Origin: Corylus avellana
Taxonomy: Eukaryota > Streptophyta > Magnoliopsida > Fagales > Betulaceae
Length of the DNA: 64,000 nt
Assembly: GCF_901000735.1 (NCBI RefSeq)
Contig: NC_081543.1
Location: 11,701,921 to 11,765,920 of the forward strand
Reading direction: 5' to 3'
In this document: piece by piece, positions 36,527 to 46,693 of the stretch
Position numbering within the stretch: the stretch's first letter is position 1
How the letters are laid out: every line of letters begins with the position of its first letter
The notes under the pieces: model-generated
Databases searched by the model: none
Told to the model about the DNA's origin: nothing
What the model saw: the letters and a program-made list of their open reading frames with translations, nothing else
Position numbers and translations under genes: made by a program

Positions 36527-39500
36527 ATGCAGAAATTGGGTGATTTCAAGCTACCTCACTTCTTCAATTACCCACCATACTTCACGTAATCTTCAATTTC
36601 TCTACAATTTTCTTTTTTGGTTTTTATTCTGTTCTGACTTTCCGTATTAAATTTTGACAATTTAATATAAATTGCTGTTTTTTTTAATCATTATGTCAAT
36701 ATAAGTTGTTTGGCCCTTATTGAATCTCAATCTCCTATTTTTCTTTTCTTATTGATTTGCACACTATTTTAACAATAAAAAAAATCCATTGTAATGCGGA
36801 AGTGTTTGACCTTTTTCTTCGCTGCAATTCAGCACGGAAAAGGGGACTCTTGTATTTGAAAATTTCCTTGCCTTTTTTTTTTGAGTCCTGGACTGCACCA
36901 GGCTCGTTAATAGTTTAGTTTGCCACTTGATGTGCCTTAAATGTACAGTAAATGGTGGATACCAAAGCCAAAGTCCCAAAGCAAGTTGAAAGTCAAAGCT
37001 CCTCATCTTCACTTATTCATCAGACCTTTGAAAGATGATTTGGAACATTAATGCTGCATCCAGTTAAATCATTTTTATGGAAAGTTTGTAGGAATGCTCA
37101 GTGAAAAGCAATCTGTTCAACAAGAACCATTAGAGACTCTTTATGCCCAATTTGCAAGCAAGAGCCACAGACAATATAATTCCCACTATTATCGGTCCAT
37201 GGACAAGAATTGTTTGGAGTGGATCTTCTCTGCAATTTGTGATAGAGAGGAAGCATCTAACTTGAATTGAAAGAGTGGTTGCTTCAGAAACCCTTCTTGG
37301 CAAAAGGAGTTGGTAAGCAAGAAATGGAAATGCTTTTGATAAGATGCACAAACCCAGGGTGGGCTACTGCTAAAGCTAATGCCCTTGAATCTGAATATCT
37401 CTGCTAGTTTTCTTTGCTCCTAGGGACAGGGTAAAAGTTTATGCATGGTGCTTTTCTTGCTGATATTGGAGTGGAAGCTACTGGAATTATAGTTTGAGAC
37501 CTTATGGGAAAACTCGTTGCAGGATCAGCTTACAAATTCTACTCTAGTTCAGCTTTGAAGGTTGAAGTTTTGGCCACACATGTGACCATGTGCGACAGTG
37601 CGAAGCAGTTTATCTTCTTGAGTCTTTGACTAACATAGGAGTAATTTTTAAAACAGTGACGAACTTATGGGGGCCTTAAACATTTTTATTCCTTCCAAAT
37701 TTGCAAAAGCAAATTGTTCCACTGACAAATTGTCTCATTGGGGGGTTGCTGTCATGGCATCAAAGCATTTATTTCCTAAATACGAGGTTTCTTGTACTCC
37801 TATAGAGCTGGCTGAGCTCTTAGTTGTTTGCATCCCTCTTCTCATGTTCATTAGTTCCTTTTTTTGCCTTTTCTTTTGTCCTCTTGTAGAGTTCAGATCC
37901 CAAAAGGCAAAAAATTGGATGTGCCTCGATAAAAACTTGGCACCTATTTGCTGGGCCATCGCAATTGTTGGAAACGGTCATACAGTTGATGTGGCATAGA
38001 ACATGCCCACTTACTATAGCGATATAACGCCTTGACCTTTGGCTCAGGCGTTAAAGAGGCGTTGTGGTAGGGTAAGGGTAGGTTTTTGTGTTTGAATTGT
38101 AATGAAAATAAAATTGTAATGAAAATAAAATGGAAGGAAAAATATTCTATTTAAATGTAATGTTTCTTTGAAAGGTATGCAGATTATAGTTTATGGATAT
38201 TTATTCTCTTTCATTGTAAATACTTTTCTTTTCTTTTTTTTCTTTTTTTTTTTCTTGTGGTCTTTCCCATTTTCATTTTTGATTCTAACACATATCTTTT
38301 CAACTTTGCCTTATTCTTATTTTTCATTTGGAGCATTGTGATTTAGAACATGACTTTGGTGTATGTTTTGCAGTTTGCAGCCAGTAAGGGACACCCGTGA
38401 GAAGCAGGTACAACTTTGGAAGGAACTCATTCTTGATTACTGTAGAACACAAAAAATATTTGTGATTGGACTGGAAGAAGATTTTCCACTATTTTCAAAT
38501 GCTGTGATTGAAAGTAAGTTCATCATTCTTGTTACTTTCTAATTTGGTCATTGAAGTTTGGGGTTGAGTCCTAAAACTGTTTGACATTCTTGTATCAGTG
38601 CCACTAAGCTTTGCTATTGTGCATGACCTCTGTAAGCAGTGTAAAAGAAAGAGTTGGTATGTTTTTTGCTATTGTAATTGCAAGAATTATCACAACTTAG
38701 GGAAAACGCTGGCTACATCTGTGCTATTGCCCCACAATAACTAGTCAAAGTTTTAATTAGAACTCCTTGAAATCCCTTATAAAGTTTAGTTTCACCTAGT
38801 AAGGAATCAATGTGGGACTTAGCACCCATGTAATACCTTTGTAATCTACCCACCCAATATAAGACTTAACTTTTTCAAAGTGTCACGATCCCCCACTAAA
38901 ATCCCTAACATCTTTGTCAAGGCTCACATCACGTTGTAGTGCTCCAATGCCACGTGGTGTTACTAGCTAGGTTGATTCCGATACCATTTCTCACAATTAA
39001 AGAAAAACACTAAGCACATCTACATTATTACCTCAAAATGACTAGTCAAAGTTACAATTGAAACTTATTGAGATCACGTATAAACCCAGTCTCACATAGT
39101 AAAGAACCAATATAGAACTTAGCAGCCATGCAACACCTTAGAAACTTGTCCTTGTCTCCATACACTATGGAAACGATGCAAGTCCAAACTCAATGTTTTT
39201 CAAAAGAGTCCTTTCTTGATGAAGTAATGATTCATGTCTTTCGTGTCTTGGGAGTACTCTATTTCCTGGGATGTCATAAGAATGCCCTTCCTTCTAGGGG
39301 ACTTGTTAGTAATAGTAGTAGGAGGATCTGGTTCAATTATATTATTGTATCAGTATTACCAAAGAAGTGCAATGCCTCTATAAAAGCGCCAACGTTGGTG
39401 GTCTAGTATATTGGAAGGTTGGAGCAGATAGTTCTTATCCATTTTGGAGCTTTCTTCTCTACTCTTTTTTCCCCACCTTGCAATTTTAACAAGTTATTGA

Positions 39501-40743
39501 AAGGTATTCCAAATTGAAGATAAAATCAAATTGGATGATGAGCAGCCATAAAAGAGACATTCTTGCCCACCATGATCCTTACGGACTTTGTTTCCTTCAA
39601 TTCTCCAAGGGATTCTGTCCTATCAGATGGATTAAGATGCTCAAGCTAGCTTTAGGCATTATATTGGTTGTCAGGGGAGATAAGATGGAGGAGAAAAACT
39701 GATGGTTGTTGACAGCAAAGTTGTAGTTGATTATTTAACCTTACTATCAACAGATGCAGCAATCCGCTTGTTGAGTTTTGGCTTTTAACAGACTAATCTT
39801 CAAATGAGTACCTGTATTGAGATTTTTCTGCAGTATGTTTTACATGCCTTTTTTGTTGGATATATCTTTAGTATTCTACTGTGATATTGTAGGATCTCTT
39901 ACTCATGAAGCCAGGGAAGCATTCCTCTCAGCATTAGTTTCTGAAGGTTTGATATGGTCTCAATCGCTTCTTTTGTTTTTTCTTTTCCTTTTCTTTTGTG
40001 CCTACTAAAAGCCAGTGCCACAACATTTATAATTGCATAGGTTGTTGATTAGTTGCCATTCTGATGTAGCAGGACGTGCAGAATGGTTGGATAAAGGCCA
40101 TAGGAAATGTCTAATTCTCTGGCACCGCATTCAGGATTGGGCTGACATTATTTTACATTTTGTGAGTTAGAAGTGTGATTTTGAGAATAAAATTTCACAT
40201 TTATAGTTAGTAATTACTTATCAATTCGTTTGATTGAAATCTTCTTGCATATTTGATTAGGTTAAAGATAATGGGTTAGAGGACAGCGTTATAACAGTTG
40301 AGGAAATGCGTTCAGGGATTGAATGTCGAGGAACAGGTAAAATTTGATCGAATATAGTGTCTAGACGAAGTAATTTTGTAAATGATACCAGAAACTCAAC
40401 TCTTTCATGATTATATTTTAAAATGGGGGAGGATGTTTTGGGGAAAGTGAGGGAGAAAATCTTGTTCTATTTTTCTAAAAGGGATTTTCCATGTGGAAGA
40501 ATATGAAAAAGTGAGAAAGGAAGATGTTTTCCTTCATATTGGGCTTATGGTTGTGTATAAATTTTGCATTGGAGTTCTTACACTTTATGTCTAAAATCTC
40601 TCTCCACATCTGTTAATTCAGAGCTTCATGGGATTGACCGTACAATATTAATGCGAGCTTTGAAACTACTAGAACAAAAGGGGAAGCTTGCTATATTCAA
40701 GGGAACTTCGGCTGATGATGAAGGCGTCAAATTCTCCATGTAA
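36527..40743 (+). CDS. VPS25: Vacuolar protein sorting-associated protein 25 (ESCRT-II)
   Basis: ESCRT-II subunit that acts with VPS22 and VPS36 at endosomes to sort ubiquitinated membrane proteins into multivesicular bodies and recruits ESCRT-III. Coding exons: 36527-36585, 38374-38513, 39893-39946, 40073-40161, 40261-40336 and 40622-40743, giving 179 residues, the normal plant length. It starts MQKLGDFKLPHFFNYPPYFT and ends SADDEGVKFSM. The conserved LWKELILDYC, WLDKGHRKCLILW and IDRTILMRALKLLEQKGK segments of the two winged-helix domains are intact. A non-coding first exon probably ends at 35,447 (CCTCAG then GTATC), joining an acceptor at 36,481-36,482. Intron 1 of the coding region carries a degraded RNase H-like LINE remnant and intron 2 carries LTR-like direct repeats. 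Confidence 0.97.
37440..37640 (+). pseudogene. Degraded LINE RNase H-like fragment in VPS25 intron
   Basis: One plus-strand frame reads HGAFLADIGVEATGIIV, a stop, then DLMGKLVAGSAYKF and SALKVEVLATH. This resembles the plant RNase H domain of non-LTR elements (DGAF...GIGVVIRD..G..VAG...ALEAEALA). It is broken by at least one stop and has no flanking RT. The call is by pattern only. Confidence 0.4.
38685..39126. repeat. Direct repeats of about 140 bp (LTR-like remnant) in VPS25 intron
   Basis: Copies at about 38,685-38,825 and 38,988-39,126 share ACTAGTCAAAGTT, a TATAAA(G/C)..AGT(T/C)TCAC motif, and AATGTGGGACTTAGCA or its diverged match. A unique stretch of about 160 bp separates them. The words (GATACCATTTCTCACAATT, GGAATCAATGTGGGACTTAG) resemble LTR ends of plant retrotransposons. 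Highly diverged. Confidence 0.4.
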
Positions 40744-40839
40744 CCCATTCACTTGGTTCCTTTCATATGTTATCAAGCAATGCTGCCTGTTACTGCTGCT
40801 CTGGTAGAGTTTGGGCTCTTGTGAAGTGGCGAGGACTAG

Positions 40840-41110
40840 CTCGTGACATTTTGTTGTGTTTGAGTTGAATCTTGTTAAAGAATATATGATTGAATTGAAT
40901 TTGTTGTGTTTGATTTGTGTCGAGTTTCACAAGTTGTGTAAAAAATTGTCAATTTTTATGTCATGTGTTAAGTTTGAATCGTGTTGAGACATAAATATAA
41001 AATTATATAGGTTAGTTATAATTTTGTTTATTTAATCAAACGTGTCATATCCCTCAATCTTAATCCGCTAATTTCATATTGGGTTTGTAGATCGTGTACC
41101 GACATTTCCC
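40840..41110 (-). repeat. Inverted-orientation member of the 11.7 kb repeat family
   Basis: Contains AAAATTGTCAATTTTTATGTC, TGTTAAGTTTGAATCGTGTTG and TTTATTTAATCAAACGTGTC, complementary in word order to the tandem units at 11,700-12,270. It directly follows the VPS25 3' end and may contribute to its 3' UTR. Confidence 0.5.
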
Positions 41111-41389
41111 ACCTAAGTATCAGTTTGAATTAATACAATTTCACTCATGATGTTGCACACCTTTAATATCCTCTATAATAATATTAATAATAAAAGATAC
41201 TATTGATATACAATGTTGTCACATTTCTAAGTTGCCAGAAAACTCTATGAATCAATATAATCAGCTACATTACAAGACTTGATAAAAATTCACACGACAT
41301 TCAAATTATATCTATCTCAGATTATACAACATAAACGGCCAAAAATGCAAGTATGAGATGGGGAAAGAAAATCATATGCTAGCCATGGT

Positions 41390-44300
41390 TCAACCAAAAG
41401 ACGGAGCCAGGCATTCATCAACCATATCCACGAGATTTGGGTTCTCCAGTGCTGCTGCCACCCGTTCTTTATCATTCAGTTGTTTGTTAACTGCAACATA
41501 AAACAGAAATATGAAGGAATATGAAAATCATTTCATAATTTTTATGAGATTGTTCATTGATTGAGAATATGATAAAATGTTAAAAGGTTTTGGCGACATT
41601 TGAAAAATACGTCATTTCCTCATCATCATTGAGGTTGCTTATTTCAATGATGCTTCCAGAAGACTTGCATTTTTTTTTTTCTTTCAAGCACTAACAAAAT
41701 TCATTAATCACAAAAATGAATGAGAGAGAGAGAGAGAGAGAGAGTACCTGCAGCTTCAGATGCATGAGATCCAGGGGCTACCCTTATATCAATCTAACCA
41801 AAATTAAGAAAGAGATGTAAGAAAGGATGTACAACTTGTACACATCATAGGAGCTACCAAGCCCAGCTCAAATTCCATATAAACGAAAAAAGTAACAGAG
41901 GCATGGATTACAAAAATCATGTTCCAATTGAAACCATAAAGTGGCAATTACAAATAAGCAGATAGTAACGGGACAGAATAAGCATCTTACAGCCTAAAAA
42001 AGTGAACCCCCCCCGCCATCACGGACTTTTTTATGCACGATTCATTGCATTTTAACTACACAGGAGCTGAGTGGTTTGTAATTCTATACAGGAATCCATC
42101 AAGCACATATGATTCTTCGGATCTAACCAACCTTAGTGATGGTGGTAAGCATATGCCTCCTAGGTGGGGTTGGCAGGAAAATACAAAGCTGCCTATTGAT
42201 CTCAGTCCATCTGATAGATATAGGGAATATTAATGAATGAGGGTGTCCATTATCTAGCTTTGCTTGTACTTTTTCTCTCTACATATGAAAAACATTATAT
42301 AGTTGATTCTATGCTCTGTTCTTTGCATGACAACTGAAAAATAACCCTATTTCTCTGCCAAACAAAGAGATATTATATTACCCAATAACATATATTTCCC
42401 AAGCACATACATGAACACAGTGATAAATGCCAAAATGTTTTGAATCAGGAGTTACTGTATTTGCATCCTTCTATCCATGTCAGATTAATATCAGTAGTAA
42501 CAGAAACACTGATTTGTCCTAAATTGGTTCTTGAGGTGATTGTGACATTCGGTGCATGCACCCCTTGGCCATAAACTTCTTTCTACCTAGGAGGCCATTA
42601 ATGCATTCAGGCAAAGATTAAAAATAAAAAAATAAAAAAGGCAACAACCATAGACACATTCCATCGATCTTATGCATTAATCAGCCTGTTTAGAACAGTG
42701 TAGAAAATAATAACAAAATAAATTATTTGGTCCTACATGAAGCATACAACTCTAAAATAGTGAACGAGTCCCCTACAAGTGAGAGGATTCTGTTATCAAG
42801 TCACACCAAATTTCTACAGTGAGCCTCCTATAATCTCTAATGTGCTAATGCTGTATCATTTATTGAGCTGAAAGCCTGTTTTCTGAATCCTACATGTCAA
42901 CATACAATAACGTAATGAATTCTAAAATTAACATGAAAAAGTAGTTGTAAAGTCCGAATATTCGATAATATGTTTCACCTATATGATGAATGAACAACAT
43001 CATCAACAAAGCTGATAATAAGGAAATAAAAGTTGATACCTTGTAACGAGAGGGCAAGCTCCTCAAAAGTTTCACTCGCAAGCAAAGCCCAATAATTGTT
43101 GCCATGCTACAATGTTCAACTGTGGGAGTAAATGTGACCCTGAAGCGAAGCATCATTATCGATCGTGAATAAAAGTTTCATTTTACTCATGTTAGAATAA
43201 GAGAACACAATTACATGAATAAGAATGAGACAGAAGAGCTGTGTGTACCTAACATAACTTTGCTTGTCATCTACTTCGATTGCATCTTCTGTTATAACTT
43301 TGAGCTCCTCCAAAGAGTATGGGTGCTCCGGGTCTTTTATATCTCTTATATGATTTAAGAATGTTAAGAAAAAACTAGAAAAATAAAAACTTCAGAGTGT
43401 AACTGCCTACATAAGCAGGTGCATAACAGAACTTTTAGGTTCTTTTCCATATAACAAAGGGGAAATGAATAATTAACTTCAAACACATCTTAGAAGTATG
43501 ATGTTGCAAAGAAAAAGGAACATAAACATAATATTTAATAAGTTTAACAATAAACCAAAGGACTTACACTTCATACGTAATAGATCAAGCATACAATATT
43601 ACAACATTTAGGTGATGATGAAGCAATATTGCATTAATTCGTTAAGACAAAAAAGATACATGTAACTAAAATCAAATCACAGATTTAACACATATATGCC
43701 TAGAAAAAAACTGTTTCATTTATTCGCAGAAATTTTGAAGTTCCGTAAATGCACCCTGAAGCTAATACAGAACCAAATGAATTCCATATCCATTTCATTG
43801 CATTTTTATGTCAAAAGTAGATGAAGTAAACCAAACTTTTTTTTTTATAAGTAATCGAAAAAGCGTAAATCGCCTCAGGTATACAAAAAGTATACAATAG
43901 AAAACACCTAGCTAACTAGAAGAGGAAAAAAAGAAAGAAGAAAAACATGATAGCTAAGCTCTAAAGGAAAAACAAAAGTAGCAGGCCAAAGATAAAGAGT
44001 ATAAGAGAAGAAAAAAAAACTCAAACTCCTCTACCATCCTCTCGCGGTACTGAAACCTCCAAAGGCACCACAAGAGGCAAGGAAGCACCAACAGCAACTC
44101 AACTACTCAGCTTGGCATAACCCTCCCAAAACAGCCCAAAGCGACTGAAAAGAAATTCCATATGGTACAAGCAACCCCAGAAAGAAAGTAAACATGATGA
44201 GCGCAAAACAACTTGAAAGCAATAAAAAACAATGTCTCCAATCCAATCCCAATTCCCAAAACCCAGTTCCATCCTGCAAAAACGCAACCTTAAGATGTGA

Positions 44301-44487
44301 ACACATAATATGCCTAATTGAAAACCAAAAAAAAAAAACACAATTTAAGGGAAAGGATATCAAAAACTTCTGGTTGGTCAATGGGTTCCACGGCGTACTC
44401 ATCCGCATAATCACTGGGCGCGCTTCGAGCTCGACGCTCTTTCTTCTCGTACACGGTTGGGTTCGCATTTATTAATTCAGAAACCAT
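41390..44487 (-). CDS. AE7: AE7/MIP18-type cytosolic Fe-S cluster assembly protein
   Basis: MIP18-family (DUF59) protein that, with MMS19 and CIA1, targets Fe-S clusters to nuclear and cytosolic enzymes. Coding exons on the minus strand: 44487-44361, 43354-43249, 43139-43040, 41793-41748 and 41490-41390; 159 residues. Conserved stretches are RDIKDPEHP (exon 2), [17 protein letters not shown] with the reactive cysteine (exon 3), RVAPGSHAS (exon 4) and [20 protein letters not shown] (exon 5). The first intron begins ATATCCTTT directly after GTTTTTG and ends TTAA, 9 bases after a TTTTCTTAAC branch-like sequence. Only this splice gives the expected [14 protein letters not shown], so it appears to be a U12-type AT-AA intron. 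A 5'-UTR intron (about 44,495-44,767) is likely. AE7 versus its paralogue AEL1 cannot be settled by eye. Confidence 0.95.
41723..41745. repeat. GA microsatellite in AE7 intron 4
   Basis: About 11 GA units immediately downstream, on the gene's strand, of the exon 4 donor. Confidence 0.8.
43835..44330 (-). mobile_element. 5'-truncated LINE in AE7 intron 1
   Basis: A poly-T head (about 43,839-43,847) and GTAATCGAAAAAGCGTAAATCG...AAAGTATACAATAGAAAACACC match the LINE tail family seen in the XLG introns. Upstream on the minus strand (44,090-44,190) a coding-like remnant includes [17 protein letters not shown]. It lies inside the proposed U12-type intron. Confidence 0.55.
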
Positions 44488-44856
44488 GTCTACCTACAAA
44501 AATATAAAATAAAATATATGAATGATTCATTCAGTGAACTTGCTTCTCATTGGGAGAAAATTGGATATTAACAAGAAACAAATTAAATTGCCAAAAATAG
44601 AATTCAATTTCTAAATATATGATACTAAAATTACGTACCCAGAAATTCCAGAGACAAAAGTTGTTAACTTTAAGGTAAGCCCAATTAAGGCTTTCAGAGG
44701 AAAAGAAAAGGGTTTCTTTCCCTAACAAAAATAAACAAAGAAGAAGATAGAAAGAGAACAAAACTAACCGCTTTGATTGTTCTTCCTCGTCTGGGAGAGT
44801 GCCCTGTTTCTCTGTGTCCCTGTCGGTCGGGGGAGCCTTTGTATTATTTATTTTAA

Positions 44857-44862
44857 CACGTG
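44857..44862. promoter_or_regulatory. G-box/ABRE-like CACGTG upstream of AE7
   Basis: ACACGTGGC lies about 370 bases upstream of the AE7 start codon, next to GTATTATTTATTTTA. The position suits a promoter element; no further support. Confidence 0.35.
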
Positions 44863-44959
44863 GCCTTCACTGATTTAAAAATGGGGGTGAGCCGCTCTCC
44901 CTCTTTTTGAGGTTTCCTTCTTGATAAGTTTAAAGAGAAATTAAAAAAAAAAAAACTTT

Positions 44960-45358
44960 TTAAGTTCTTGTTTGGAACGCAGAATGCATTTTCCATTAAA
45001 AAAAAAATGAATAATTATTACTGAGAATAAAAGAGAATGAAATTGAATAACTATTTATATTCCTTAATTTTGTTTCTTTTTTTGTTCTTTTTATTTTTTA
45101 TTATTTTTTATTTTATGTTTTAATGTTTTTTTTTTTAGGTTTAGTTTTCTTTTTAAGTTTAAAATAAAATAAAAAAAATAATAATATGGGTGTTTTTAGA
45201 AAATGTATTTCATTCTTGTGTATATGAGATTAATCATTTCTATGGGAATAATATTCTTAGGAATAGACTCATACCAAACAAGAGAATAATTATATTATAG
45301 GAATAGCCATTCTATTTCATGGGTCTATTTCGCAAACTAAATGGGCCCTAAGACTTGT
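44960..45358. mobile_element. Tourist-like TIR element
   Basis: The left end GTTCTTGTTTGGAACGCAGAATG and right end TTTCGCAAACTAAATGGGCCCTAAG form degenerate inverted repeats. The interior repeats GGAATA / ATTCC words. Same family as the element at 7,235-7,985. Confidence 0.5.
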
Positions 45359-45359
45359 T

Positions 45360-46693
45360 CTCTAGGTTAACATTTATAGGGTTAAGCATAACATTCCTAT
45401 TTATATAGAGGTTACTGGTTAGTGTAATGAAAGTCCACACCCTTGGCCAAATGATATTCATTGAATAGACTCCCTTTTTATCCTTCTCCCGCATTGATTA
45501 GAAAAAAAAAAAAAAAAAAAAAAACAAGAGATAGGAAGATGGAAATCAGTTTTTAAATTTATTAACAATAAGGTAAGCGATTTGCTATTTGTTCTTTAAG
45601 TTATGTTGATTATTTTTAAAAATTTCTAATTAATGCTTAGCTAGAAGTTGCCGCTACATGTGATGTGGATGAGTTGCCTATCGGATTCTAACAATTTTTT
45701 TTGTTTTTAATTAATTTTAAACACTTTACATATGCTAATATGAGAGAAGTAGGAAGAAAGTGTTTGGCTTTTTGTGTTTGACAAATTTAGTATCAAAATA
45801 TATTTGACGTAGGATTTAAACGGAGTAGAGTTGGCATATTTTGGAGATGAAATCAAAAAGTTGGTGATTGGTTCAAATTAAACCAATTTGGCTCGAATAA
45901 GAATGGGTGCCAAGTTTCATAATGCTTTGTAGTTTCGATCGTCTTTCCAATCGAATGGAGGACTAAAAGCACTTCCAAAGAACCCCGTTCAAAAGTAGTT
46001 TGAATGAGAGAGCCCAAATAAGTCCAATAGAAGCCTATTTGACCGTTGTTCCTTATTGAACCCTAAATGTGGCGGCTGATAATATTTTTTAGCAGTCAAC
46101 TTAGTTTAAAAACTCCAATTTTCTCCCCATCTATATAAGTCTCCTAAACCATGACTTTCGAAGCTATTTTTTTTTTATTGTTTTGGAGAGGTTGCTAAAC
46201 ACCTTTTGAGTCTAAACAAATTAAAAGCTTATGTTTCTTTCATCATTTCCATTCAAACCTACAACCACAGTGAAGAAGTCTAGCACATTTAAACCACTTT
46301 TGGGCCCATGATCTAAGCACACATGCAACCTAATCAAACACCAAAGAAAAAATCAAATTAAGCTGCGCCAGACTTTTAATACCTATTCACAAGTGCACAA
46401 GGCTCTTTTAATTACTAATCACCATCAATCAGCAGTGGCAAGTAATGGCAACAACAAAATAAAAGTTTACACCATCACTGAAATTTCATTATCAAAACTT
46501 TCAGTAGGAGGAGGAGGCCTAGAGGGGTTTTAATTTTTAAGGCTTTAATTGAAATTTGAATTAATCATAAAAAGATCAATTAGCCTACCAGGCAGCAGAC
46601 AAAACAAAAACCACCCAGTGGCTGGTGTGACAGTGAATATATCCCACCACAAGTTCATTTGCCACAACACCCTGTTACATACGAAACCATGTC
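45360..46693. other. Intergenic region between AE7 and COQ10
   Basis: AT-rich, with a poly-A run at about 45,508-45,530. No recognisable gene. The final 100-200 bases should be the COQ10 3' UTR. Confidence 0.5.

Noticed and set aside
41748..41793. Possible exon-skipping form of AE7
   Set aside because: The 46-base exon 4 is flanked by good splice sites and is needed for the conserved RVAPGSHAS and for frame, so I treat it as constitutive.
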